From the IMG/VR virus record IMGVR_UViG_3300030328_003952, positions 1 to 21,441 of that record: a stretch of 21,441 bases of DNA; one strand, given 5' to 3'. The position numbers and the translations under genes are program-made. The notes under the pieces are model-generated. The model did not search any database, had not been told where the DNA came from, and worked only from the letters and a program-made list of their open reading frames with translations. Of this stretch, positions 13,840-19,870 are shown in pieces (the stretch's first letter is position 1; every line of letters starts with the position of its first letter). Source of the DNA: a virus.

Positions 13840-14112
13840 ATGAATATTGAATATGTAATACTTATAGTAATGCTTTCATCATTATTAGCATACTATATTG
13901 GTGCTTATTATGGTGAGAAGACAGGAAATGACCTTGGCGAAAGTCAAGCTATATGGAATAGATATAGACAAGAGTTAGAAATATGTCATTTAAAGTGGGA
14001 GAGTGGATATAAATGTAATTGTCCTACTAAAGATGCAAAAAGAAATTGTAATCATTACTTATGGGATGAATTATATTCTGATATAAAGAGAGGTTATTAT
14101 GACTTATCATGA
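13840..14112 (+). CDS. Small membrane-anchored Cys-rich protein
   Basis: 90 residues. Residues about 4-24 (EYVILIVMLSSLLAYYIGAY) are a single N-terminal membrane segment. The rest would lie on one side of the membrane and holds Cys/His residues at C49, H50, C59, C61, C70 and H72 (CHLKWESGYKCNC; KRNCNHYLW), a spacing that could bind one metal ion. The site GAGGT lies 6 nt before ATG. It overlaps the next gene by 14 nt. The membrane segment and Cys cluster are visible; function is unknown. Phage early membrane proteins of this size often act on host envelope or exclusion, which is only a general analogy. Confidence 0.65.
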   Translation: MNIEYVILIVMLSSLLAYYIGAYYGEKTGNDLGESQAIWNRYRQELEICHLKWESGYKCNCPTKDAKRNCNHYLWDELYSDIKRGYYDLS

Positions 14113-14290
14113 ATTAGGATATGAACGTAGAGATAGATTGTTTAGTGATTATAGAATACTATATAAACAATACTATGGAACATCTATGAGTGATTTACAG
14201 ATGCGTAAGTTATTAACTAATAATATAACTGATAAAGATTTAAAAATACGTATCAAAGCATTAACAATGTTATTAGAATTAAATGATTAA
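14099..14290 (+). CDS. Small basic helical protein, 63 aa
   Basis: 63 residues, starting inside the end of the previous gene, with GAGAGGT upstream. It has a Tyr-rich N-terminus (YHELGYERRDRLFSDYRILY), then 'SMSDLQMRKLLTNN' and a final helix (KDLKIRIKALTMLLELND). Helical content is high and the charge is mixed. No known domain. Block B, a long non-coding stretch, begins at its stop. Confidence 0.6.
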   Translation: MTYHELGYERRDRLFSDYRILYKQYYGTSMSDLQMRKLLTNNITDKDLKIRIKALTMLLELND

Positions 14291-15009
14291 TTATAGTAGG
14301 TGGATAGATATCGCAGTTCCAGCATCTATAATGTGAAGGGGCGAGACTCTACTTAATATCAGTTGGTAGTATATCTCATTTACCTCGTCTTGTCCCTTTG
14401 ATTTAAAGAATTAGATAGTATAGAAAGTCAATATTTGAGCGTTAGATAAAATGAATTATGTGTAGATGATAGATTTTGTCATACAGATTAAGCATAATAC
14501 GTATTTGTCAATTTGGTTTTGGTAACAAGACCTATCCGAGTGAAAACGTGAACTTGTATAAAATCTTTAATACAAGCATTATTATATTTATACTAGTATA
14601 ATGAACGGAAATAGCAAGGTGGCATTAATCAAATAAGCACACATGTTAAATAGAGATGTTAGTAGCACTAACAGCATGAGGTTAAGAGCCTGTTGTGAGA
14701 TTAGTTTCACAAGTTATGCTATCTAAATATTATTGAAATATAAAGAATTAAAATACGGCTATATTAGTGGATAACAATGTAACATCATGCATAATCCACC
14801 TTGAGGCAATTGGATATCTAATGTATATCTGAGTAGTTAGGCAATGGTCAAATGACTGAGCAAACCTATGTCAATCAAGATACCTACAAAATGCGAGACG
14901 CGCAGATGTATCATATAGGTATTGTAGGGGGATAGCTTCCCAATGCGTAATCCTACTGTAGACGTATTTTAATATTTAGACAATAAACCAAAATAGAAAA
15001 GAGGTAAAG
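14291..15009 (+). ncRNA. Structured non-coding block B, about 720 nt
   Basis: No gene is supported across 719 nt; stops occur frequently in all rightward frames. Clear stems: GAAGGGGCGAGAC (14335-14347) with GTCTTGTCCCTTT (14387-14399), 13 bp with three G-U; CTTGTAT/ATACAAG (14553-14559, 14570-14576); TGTTAGT/ACTAACA (14657-14663, 14667-14673); AGCAT/ATGCT (14673-14677, 14716-14720) enclosing TTGTGA/TCACAA (14693-14698, 14707-14712); ATACCT/AGGTAT (14880-14885, 14917-14922) enclosing GCG/CGC; GTAGG+GGGA with TCCC+CCTAC (14924-14932, 14938-14941 and 14952-14956). AGGTGGAT (14298-14305) is complementary to ATCCACCT (14794-14801), nearly 500 nt away. Short stems arise by chance in AT-rich DNA; the 13-bp stem and total length are the firm points. 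It might be a large ornate RNA of GOLLD or ROOL type, or a new one. Confidence 0.45.
14976..15006 (+). repeat. Repeated leader: TTAGACAA ... ATAGAAAAGAGGTAAA
   Basis: TTAGACAA (14976-14983) and the 16-nt ATAGAAAAGAGGTAAA that ends 1 nt before the ATG at 15010 also occur in the same order and place before the ATG at 13840. Both copies join the end of a structured block to a gene start. It includes the Shine-Dalgarno site and may mark a processing or boundary element. Confidence 0.55.
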
Positions 15010-15570
15010 ATGAAGAAGAAAGATTGGAAGACATACTATTGTATGCATTCAGGTTGTAAGAAATATAGATATCATAAAAGACTTAAATTATGTTTTAAAC
15101 ATTATCAAAGACTATATCTTAAAAATAGAGATGCATTTAAAGAAGCTAAAGCTAAATCAATAGAACAAGTTAAAAGTTATACTATTGAAACATCAGGTAG
15201 AGAATTTAAACACGACCCTAAACATTATAGAGATTTAAAGAGATTTAAAATTAAATATAAATATATGGAAGAGTGTATTTTATTAGTTAAATGGCAACAA
15301 GAATATGATGAAGCCGATGAAAAGAAACGAAAGATTATAGAAGCTAGAAAAAGATATATAATCAGAAGTAAATATAATAGGCTTAGTCCAGACTTATTAA
15401 GTAACTTTGACAATAGTTCTGATATAAACTATCAAGTTGTTAAAGATTATAAAGAACATATTAAGTATTTAGAAGCGTTTGACTGGAGAACTAGAACTGT
15501 TCTTAAAGGTAGAAATAAAATGAAATACTTATCACAAATGAAAAAAGAAGAAGAGGAAGAAGAATCATGA
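15010..15570 (+). CDS. Basic zinc-finger protein
   Basis: 186 residues, strongly Lys/Arg/Tyr-rich. The N-terminal C11-x4-C16-x11-C28-x2-H31-Y pattern (YCMHSGCKKYRYHKRLKLCF) matches a zinc-binding motif found in phage HNH nucleases and other phage DNA-binding proteins (C-x4-C...LC-x2-H-Y-x-R). No HNH catalytic motif follows; the remainder is helical, with basic segments and an acidic tail (KKEEEEEES). It probably binds nucleic acid. The start has GAGGT 6 nt upstream, in a 16-nt leader identical to that of the gene at 13840. The stop overlaps the next gene's ATG (ATGA). Confidence 0.65.
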   Translation: MKKKDWKTYYCMHSGCKKYRYHKRLKLCFKHYQRLYLKNRDAFKEAKAKSIEQVKSYTIETSGREFKHDPKHYRDLKRFKIKYKYMEECILLVKWQQEYDEADEKKRKIIEARKRYIIRSKYNRLSPDLLSNFDNSSDINYQVVKDYKEHIKYLEAFDWRTRTVLKGRNKMKYLSQMKKEEEEEES

Positions 15571-15803
15571 ATGAATCAAGAAAAAGATTATTAAATATAG
15601 TTGATAAATTCAATCAATATAGACTAGAACCAATGTCAACAGGAGATGAATGGGAATTTTATAACTATGAACCTAAAGCAGGTCATATTGTTAATGCATT
15701 TGCAAGTTATCGCTTATCACATCCTTTGGTAAGATGGTATTACAAGATTAAAGATTTATTTAATTGGAGAATTAAGATAAGATTATATAAAGGAGATGAA
15801 TAA
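15567..15803 (+). CDS. Small protein, 78 aa, unknown
   Basis: 78 residues. An N-terminal helix (SRKRLLNIVDKFNQYRLEP) is followed by an aromatic, acidic loop (GDEWEFYNYEPKAG) and a basic C-terminal part (VRWYYKIKDLFNWRIKIRLY) that looks amphipathic. No clear membrane segment. Both ends overlap neighbours: ATGA at the start, TAATG at the end, so it is translated in a coupled series with the genes around it. No family recognised. Confidence 0.55.
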   Translation: MNESRKRLLNIVDKFNQYRLEPMSTGDEWEFYNYEPKAGHIVNAFASYRLSHPLVRWYYKIKDLFNWRIKIRLYKGDE

Positions 15804-15955
15804 TGCAAGAATATTGGTATGATGCTGATACAGATATGATTTATTATAGTTGTCTCACATTTGTAGAATATTGGCAATTAATAATTTTTACATTGTTAAT
15901 ATGGGAATTTATTAAATATTTATATAGGAGATTAAAATATTATGTTAAGATTTAG
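15803..15955 (+). CDS. Small membrane protein, 50 aa
   Basis: A 50-codon frame opens at ATG 15803 (TAATG overlap with the previous stop), with AAGGAG 8 nt upstream. It reads MQEYWYDADTDMIYYSCLTF..., then one membrane segment (YWQLIIFTLLIWEFIKYLY, about 24-42) and a basic tail (RRLKYYVKI). The negative N-terminus and positive C-terminus suggest the tail faces the cytoplasm. It overlaps the following gene by 14 nt. No family; holin-like size, but far from the lysis genes. Confidence 0.55.
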   Translation: MQEYWYDADTDMIYYSCLTFVEYWQLIIFTLLIWEFIKYLYRRLKYYVKI

Positions 15956-16208
15956 ATATGGTAAAGATACTCAGACAGTTAAGATATTAAGACACTTAAG
16001 AAAATATGGTAATATCACTAGCCTTGATGCATTTGAATTATATCGTGTAACTAGGCTAAGTTCAATAATACATAGACTTAGACATACTGAAGGCTTTGAT
16101 ATAGATATGAGAAGAGTTCAACATAAAGAAGCAAATTTTGGTAAATATGTATTAGAAGATACTCAAAACAATAATCAGTTATTTTATGATTATAGAAGAT
16201 TAGTATAA
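15942..16208 (+). CDS. Winged-helix-like small DNA-binding protein
   Basis: 88 residues, basic. The segment 'QTVKILRHLRKYGNITSLDA' followed by 'FELYRVTRLSSIIHRLRHTEG' and 'FGKYVLE' reads like a winged helix: helix 1, 'GxITSxdA' turn, helix 2, recognition helix 'TRLSSIIHRLR', then a beta wing. This matches the phage 'LxxLxxxGsITsxeAxxxxgitrLsaRIxxLR' family of helix-turn-helix proteins. It may regulate transcription, possibly through the control-region palindrome, but no link is shown. The site AGGAG is rather far (12 nt) from ATG. Structured block C follows it. Confidence 0.7.
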   Translation: MLRFRYGKDTQTVKILRHLRKYGNITSLDAFELYRVTRLSSIIHRLRHTEGFDIDMRRVQHKEANFGKYVLEDTQNNNQLFYDYRRLV

Positions 16209-16351
16209 TAATTAGGCACGGGACTAGGGTGTCATCTATTCATCCGTTATGACATGAGGGACAAAAATATACATTTCATAAAAGTCCCGTTCAGCCTGAA
16301 TAGGTGTTGTATTTAACCTGAAATATGTTTATATTGTAGACGGAGGAATCA
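16209..16351 (+). ncRNA. Structured leader block C with pseudoknot
   Basis: P1: ACGGGACT (16218-16225) pairs perfectly with AGTCCCGT (16283-16290), extended outward by AGGC/GCCT (16214-16217, 16294-16297) across a 3-nt bulge. P2: TGTCAT/ATGACA (16230-16235, 16249-16254) sits inside P1. The P2 loop bases CTATTCA (16236-16242) are complementary to TGAATAG (16297-16303) beyond P1, giving a pseudoknot of 6-7 bp. A competing hairpin pairs GGGAC (16258-16262) with GTCCC (16284-16288) and would break P1. The 3' end leads into the ribosome site GGAGG of the nuclease gene at 16352. A pseudoknot plus a mutually exclusive helix is the usual layout of a riboswitch or cis-regulatory RNA; no known class is recognised. 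Confidence 0.55.
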
Positions 16352-17080
16352 ATGATAGATATACCAAAAATATATAACGATTACTTAGAAAAACTACGCC
16401 ATGAAAATAGAGAAAAATACTCTAAACATCGTGGTTGGTTTTCAGCTAGTGCAGCTGGTAGTTGTTTTAGAAAGCAATTGCACAGAACACAAGATTTACC
16501 ACTAGAACCAATGGATGAAAAATCTAATAGATTATTAAGACTTGGAACTCTAGTACATGCAGACTTTGAAAAATCACTAGACAAGTATAAAGAGAAAGGT
16601 TTAGAAGTTGTTACAGAACACCGAATAGAGATACCTGAGCTTAATGTAGTAGGTCATCTGGATGTAGGAGTTGTAAACAAACAAACAGACAAGATACACG
16701 TCTATGATATTAAGACTGCAGGAGCATGGAAATGGAGAATGAAGTTTGGTAGAAATCCAGACAAGAATCCTTCAGTTAACTATGAATTACAATTAGCTAC
16801 TTATGGAATGGGTTTAGGTAATGAACATGATATTACTGATGTAAACTTATCTATAATGTGGTATAATAAAGATAGTTCTATGATGAGAGAAGAAAATATA
16901 TCTAATCTTTACATAGAAGAAGCATTTGACTACTGGACTGAACTTAATGAAGTGCAAGAGAAAGTAGACAATGAGCCTGAACAGTTAAAACCTGGGACTA
17001 TGAATGTTCCTGTATATAATTGGGAATGCAAATATTGTGAATTTCAGGGCAAACATTGTCCTGGTTTATATAGTGTCTAA
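16352..17080 (+). CDS. PD-(D/E)XK nuclease, Cas4/RecB-like, with Fe-S cysteines
   Basis: 242 residues. The nuclease core is visible: 'RLGTLVHADFE' (63-73, with H69), D104 in 'GHLDVGV', D119-x-K121 in 'YDIKTAG' and Q147 in 'YELQLATYG'. These are motifs I-III and the QxxxY motif of the RecB/Cas4 exonuclease family. Four cysteines placed as in Cas4, AddB and Dna2 (C38 near the N-terminus; C226, C229 and C236 near the C-terminus) should bind a 4Fe-4S cluster. It probably resects phage DNA ends to give single strands for the annealing protein encoded downstream. GGAGG stands 6 nt before ATG, behind structured block C. No Cas1/Cas2 genes or array are present, so a CRISPR role is not indicated. Confidence 0.87.
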   Translation: MIDIPKIYNDYLEKLRHENREKYSKHRGWFSASAAGSCFRKQLHRTQDLPLEPMDEKSNRLLRLGTLVHADFEKSLDKYKEKGLEVVTEHRIEIPELNVVGHLDVGVVNKQTDKIHVYDIKTAGAWKWRMKFGRNPDKNPSVNYELQLATYGMGLGNEHDITDVNLSIMWYNKDSSMMREENISNLYIEEAFDYWTELNEVQEKVDNEPEQLKPGTMNVPVYNWECKYCEFQGKHCPGLYSV

Positions 17081-17104
17081 ACTATATAATACGGAGGAAC
17101 TTAG

Positions 17105-17326
17105 ATGAAAGATAAAAAACTAGAATGTAGTATATGTGGAGGAGAACATGATGACCCATACGGACATAATGCTGAGCCTATTAATAATGGAAAGTGTTGT
17201 AGTGTGTGTAATTCTGATGTGGTGCTCCCAACGAGAATAAGACTTATGTTTAACGACAAAGATGCAACAGTAGCTGAAGATATAATAGCTAAAATTAAAC
17301 AATTTAAAAAGAGATATGGAGGATAA
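17105..17326 (+). CDS. Zinc-ribbon protein, phage CxxCG-PYGHNAxPI-CCxxCN type
   Basis: 73 residues. Cys pairs C8-x2-C11 and C31/C32-x2-C35 frame the sequence 'DPYGHNAEPINNGKCCSVCN', a pattern seen in a widespread small phage zinc-finger protein (CxxCG...YGxNAxPIxxGxCCxxCNxxVVxxR). The C-terminal part is helical and basic (KIKQFKKRYGG). Probable single zinc site; the partner is unknown, with nucleic acid or protein both possible. GGAGG lies 7 nt before ATG. The next gene's best ribosome site is inside its final codons, so the two are coupled. Confidence 0.75.
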   Translation: MKDKKLECSICGGEHDDPYGHNAEPINNGKCCSVCNSDVVLPTRIRLMFNDKDATVAEDIIAKIKQFKKRYGG

Positions 17327-17330
17327 TAAA

Positions 17331-17954
17331 ATGGGATTTGATTTATATGGTGAAAACCCTAAGAATAACGCAATGGAAGATGATTTAAACAGAAGAGAAG
17401 AATTAGATAGATTGTGGGAAGATGATAAAATAACTGATGAACAGAAAGAAGAATATTTTGAATTACAAAAACAGTTAAGAGAGACTAATCCAGGTGATTA
17501 TTTTAGAAATAATGTTTGGTGGTGGAGACAAATGTGGAATTTTGTTTGTAATGCTTGCGAAAATGTATTAACTGAAGAAGATATGGCTGGTGGTTCATTT
17601 AATGATAATCATTTGATTTCAGAAGAGAAAGCATTAGCTATGGCTGATTTATTAGATGTATTAATAGAAGACGGAACAGTTGATGCTATTGAAAAAGATG
17701 TAATGGCTGGAGTTGAAAAAGCAAGAATAATTAATGAAGCAATATCTAAAGAAAAGGAAGAATTACGAGAAATTGTTCGTAAAGCTACTGGTAAAGAAGA
17801 TATAGCACCTATTGATTATCCAGAAGACTTTAGAAAACTTTGGGATAAACTAAATGACAAAGAAGATTGGGCTGGAAGATACCCTTTCGCTAAAGAGAAT
17901 GTAATACAATTTTCAAAATTTTGTAGACAATCAGGAGGATTTAGAATATGTTAA
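17331..17954 (+). CDS. Conserved phage protein of the 'MGFDLxGxNP...YFRNNVWWWR' family
   Basis: 207 residues from the ATG at 17331, chosen because GGAGG lies 8 nt upstream and family members begin MGFDLxGxNP. Conserved-looking parts are 'GDYFRNNVWWWRQMWNFVC' (in the first third), 'EEDMAGGSFNDNHLISEEKA' (middle) and the C-terminal 'VIQFSKFCRQSGGFRIC'. I recall this layout in many phage and some bacterial proteins of unknown function. No catalytic motif is obvious. Compared with the family, a charged helical stretch (about 125-160) near the middle may be an insertion. It overlaps the next gene by 7 nt. Confidence 0.72.
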   Translation: MGFDLYGENPKNNAMEDDLNRREELDRLWEDDKITDEQKEEYFELQKQLRETNPGDYFRNNVWWWRQMWNFVCNACENVLTEEDMAGGSFNDNHLISEEKALAMADLLDVLIEDGTVDAIEKDVMAGVEKARIINEAISKEKEELREIVRKATGKEDIAPIDYPEDFRKLWDKLNDKEDWAGRYPFAKENVIQFSKFCRQSGGFRIC

Positions 17955-18193
17955 AAGTTACAAATAAAAATAATTATGAAATAGTTGGAGACGGAAAAGA
18001 TAAAAATCCAATAAACAAAATATACAAAGATGAATGGATAGCATTTCTTGAAGTTAGACAAGATGGACAATATAATATGTATAGCCCTGAAGCTAGAAAT
18101 AGTGTTGATATGGATAGAGATACTTGGGCACAAATTATGGATAACTTTGATGATTTGTATGAAAAATGGGGGGATTTAAATGAGTGCGTTTAG
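17948..18193 (+). CDS. Small acidic protein, 81 aa, unknown
   Basis: 81 residues, acidic overall, beta-rich first half (LKVTNKNNYEIVGDGKDKNP, IAFLEVRQDGQYNMYSPEA) and a helical end (TWAQIMDNFDDLYEKWGD). It starts within the end of the previous gene and ends 14 nt into the annealing-protein gene, so it belongs to the same coupled set. GGAGG lies about 9 nt before ATG. The sequence resembles small phage proteins with an 'LEVRxxGxxNMxxP' strand, but no function is known. Confidence 0.6.
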   Translation: MLKVTNKNNYEIVGDGKDKNPINKIYKDEWIAFLEVRQDGQYNMYSPEARNSVDMDRDTWAQIMDNFDDLYEKWGDLNECV

Positions 18194-18782
18194 TGTATTA
18201 AGTAAAATAGATGTAAGTGAACATACAGAAAAGAAAGGTAAATTTACTTATCTTTCTTGGGCTTGGGCAGTTAGAATATTATTAGAAAACTTTCCAGAAG
18301 CAACGTGGCGTGTACATACATTTGCAGATGTGGTTAACACAGAATCACCTTATATGCGTACTGATGCTGGTGCATTTGTACAAGTAACAGTAACTGTAAA
18401 TGAGATAGAAAGAACACAAGTACATCCAGTATTAGACCACATGAATAAAACTGTAGTAGAACCTAATGCTTTTCAAGTAAACAATTCAATACAACGTTGT
18501 TTAGCTAAAGCAATATCTCTACATGGATTAGGATTATATATCTATGCTGGTGAAGATTTACCACAAGCTCCAGATGCATTAAATAAAGAGCAATACAAAT
18601 CAATGTTAAATTTACTTGGTATTATTGCTGATAAGGATTTGGAAGCAAAAGTAGTTGAACAAATTGGTAATGAAACTATCAATGACTCTAACTATAAAGC
18701 GGCTTTTAATAAATTGAAGCGTAAAGCTGATAAAGTAAAAAAAGCAATAGATGAACTTGATGAAAAGAGAGCAGCTAAATGA
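18180..18782 (+). CDS. Single-strand annealing protein, Sak3/DUF1071-like
   Basis: 200 residues. The opening 'FTYLSWAWAVRILLENFPEA' with 'KKGKFTYLSWAWA' before it, then 'YMRTDAGAFVQVTVTVNEIE' and 'VNNSIQRCLAKAISLHGLGL' match the DUF1071 (Sak3) family of phage recombinases, which anneal complementary DNA strands with help from SSB. The final 70 residues are charged helices typical of the C-terminal SSB-interacting region. It lies two genes upstream of the SSB and a short distance downstream of a PD-(D/E)XK nuclease, so the three form a resection-annealing set. Start chosen at ATG 18180 with GGGGGA upstream; its stop overlaps the next ATG (ATGA). Confidence 0.87.
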   Translation: MSAFSVLSKIDVSEHTEKKGKFTYLSWAWAVRILLENFPEATWRVHTFADVVNTESPYMRTDAGAFVQVTVTVNEIERTQVHPVLDHMNKTVVEPNAFQVNNSIQRCLAKAISLHGLGLYIYAGEDLPQAPDALNKEQYKSMLNLLGIIADKDLEAKVVEQIGNETINDSNYKAAFNKLKRKADKVKKAIDELDEKRAAK

Positions 18783-19048
18783 AACTAAGTGAAATAAATA
18801 AACCAAAAGAAAACTATAGAGATGAACTATATCAGACAAATAATAGTTATACTATTGGAGTAAATGATGGTAAAGAGTTTCGTAATGCAGTATTTACAGG
18901 AACTAAACTATATCATGGAAAGCCAATGCTAACATTTGTTATGAAAACAACTGATGACTTTGCTAGGAATAATTATATTAATTTAAATATTAATCAAAGT
19001 TATTTGTCTTATAGTATTGAAGAACCTAAGGAGGAAACAGATGGGTAA
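18779..19048 (+). CDS. Small protein, 89 aa, unknown
   Basis: 89 residues. The central part is beta-rich: 'NSYTIGVNDGKEFRNAVFTG' then 'TKLYHGKPMLTFVMKTTDDF', ending 'NLNINQSYLSYSIEEPKEE'. The pattern of short strands suggests a small OB-like or beta-barrel fold, but no motif supports this. It starts by ATGA overlap with the annealing-protein gene and ends 8 nt into the next gene. As part of the annealase-SSB run it could be a recombination accessory, an inference from position only. Confidence 0.6.
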   Translation: MKLSEINKPKENYRDELYQTNNSYTIGVNDGKEFRNAVFTGTKLYHGKPMLTFVMKTTDDFARNNYINLNINQSYLSYSIEEPKEETDG

Positions 19049-19310
19049 ACTAACAATAAAACAAGCTACGGACTTATTAGAAAAAGGCATTTTAACAAAT
19101 TCGCAATTTGAAGAAATGAGAAATAATGGAGAAATAAGTGCAGGTAGAGGAGTCAATCGTAGATATATTAAAACAGAAGATAATACTTGGGTATCACCTA
19201 TGTTATATTTTGCTGGACTCAAAGGAGCAAAGTATTCTAAAGAGATGACTGAGCTTAAACATAAAATAAATGAACTAATCATTGAACATACAGAAGGGGA
19301 AATGAAATGA
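19041..19310 (+). CDS. Small basic protein, 89 aa, unknown
   Basis: The ATG at 19041 is preferred over one 24 nt upstream because AAGGAGG is positioned 7 nt before it. The product reads MGKLTIKQATDLLEKGILTN, then 'SQFEEMRNNGEISAGRGVNR' and 'ELKHKINELIIEHTEGEMK'. The first half looks like a helical pair with a possible helix-turn-helix ('TIKQATDLLEKGILTNSQFE'), the C-terminus is a single helix. Overlaps both neighbours. No known family. Confidence 0.6.
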   Translation: MGKLTIKQATDLLEKGILTNSQFEEMRNNGEISAGRGVNRRYIKTEDNTWVSPMLYFAGLKGAKYSKEMTELKHKINELIIEHTEGEMK

Positions 19311-19870
19311 AAGAAGTAAATGCAATATATAACGAAAAAGATAATGATTTTACACCAGTAGCTGAAGCAACTTATCCAGCTCACGTTAGTAAATTTGAAT
19401 CTAGTGAATACAATGGAAGTACAGTATTCAATTTAACTTTTCGTGTTGCTGATGAAGCAAGTAAACTAGAAGTACCTAAATTAACTAAAGATAACAATGA
19501 CAATTATGTACCAACAGGTGAAACTATTAGTGCAGCATATGTTACAGGTAGAGAATACAGAGTTGATAAAGGTGTATGGTTAACACCTAATCCTAAAGAA
19601 GGAGAAGGTTGGAAGAACAAAAGATACAAAGAATTCTTTGAAGGAATAAATGTAAAGTTCCCTTCAGATAAAGAAGGAAATGTAGTTCTTGGTGAAGTAG
19701 AAGAATCAGATGTAATTGGTTTTCCTTGTTTAATAGAATTAAGAGAAACAAGTTTTACTAATAAAGATGGAGAAAAGAAAACATCTTTAAAAGTTACAAA
19801 TGTTCACCCTTGGGATGATGGAGATAAATTATCCTCAGAAGAGGTAGAAGCAGATGATTTGCCATTCTAA
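19307..19870 (+). CDS. Single-stranded DNA-binding protein (SSB-like)
   Basis: 187 residues. The body is beta-rich with strands such as 'TVFNLTFRVAD' and 'GFPCLIELRETSFTN', consistent with an OB fold. The C-terminus is acidic and ends EEVEADDLPF, closely matching the SSB tail (DDDIPF), whose final Pro-Phe recruits partner proteins. It would coat single-stranded phage DNA and help the annealing protein two genes upstream. Sequence similarity to E. coli SSB is not evident in the body, so the call rests on tail, fold pattern and context. A 6-bp hairpin (TGCCAT/ATGGCA) carries its stop codon in the loop, and structured block D follows. Confidence 0.82.
   Translation: MKEVNAIYNEKDNDFTPVAEATYPAHVSKFESSEYNGSTVFNLTFRVADEASKLEVPKLTKDNNDNYVPTGETISAAYVTGREYRVDKGVWLTPNPKEGEGWKNKRYKEFFEGINVKFPSDKEGNVVLGEVEESDVIGFPCLIELRETSFTNKDGEKKTSLKVTNVHPWDDGDKLSSEEVEADDLPF

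Noticed and set aside
14291-15009. tRNA genes or a group I intron in block B
   Set aside because: No T-arm GGTTCRANTCC, no acceptor-stem pairing of tRNA length and no group I core sequences were found. The block lies between complete genes rather than inside one.
16209-16351. Known glutamine (glnA/DP) or SAM-II riboswitch in block C
   Set aside because: Both are pseudoknotted and known from aquatic bacteria or phages, but the conserved core bases as I remember them do not match.
16352-17080. CRISPR-associated Cas4
   Set aside because: The motifs are Cas4/RecB-like, but no Cas1, Cas2, effector or repeat array is present; the neighbouring annealase and SSB point to phage recombination.
17316-17330. 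Start of the GFDLxGxNP-family gene at 17316
   Set aside because: The ATG at 17331 has the better placed GGAGG site and gives the usual MGFDL N-terminus.
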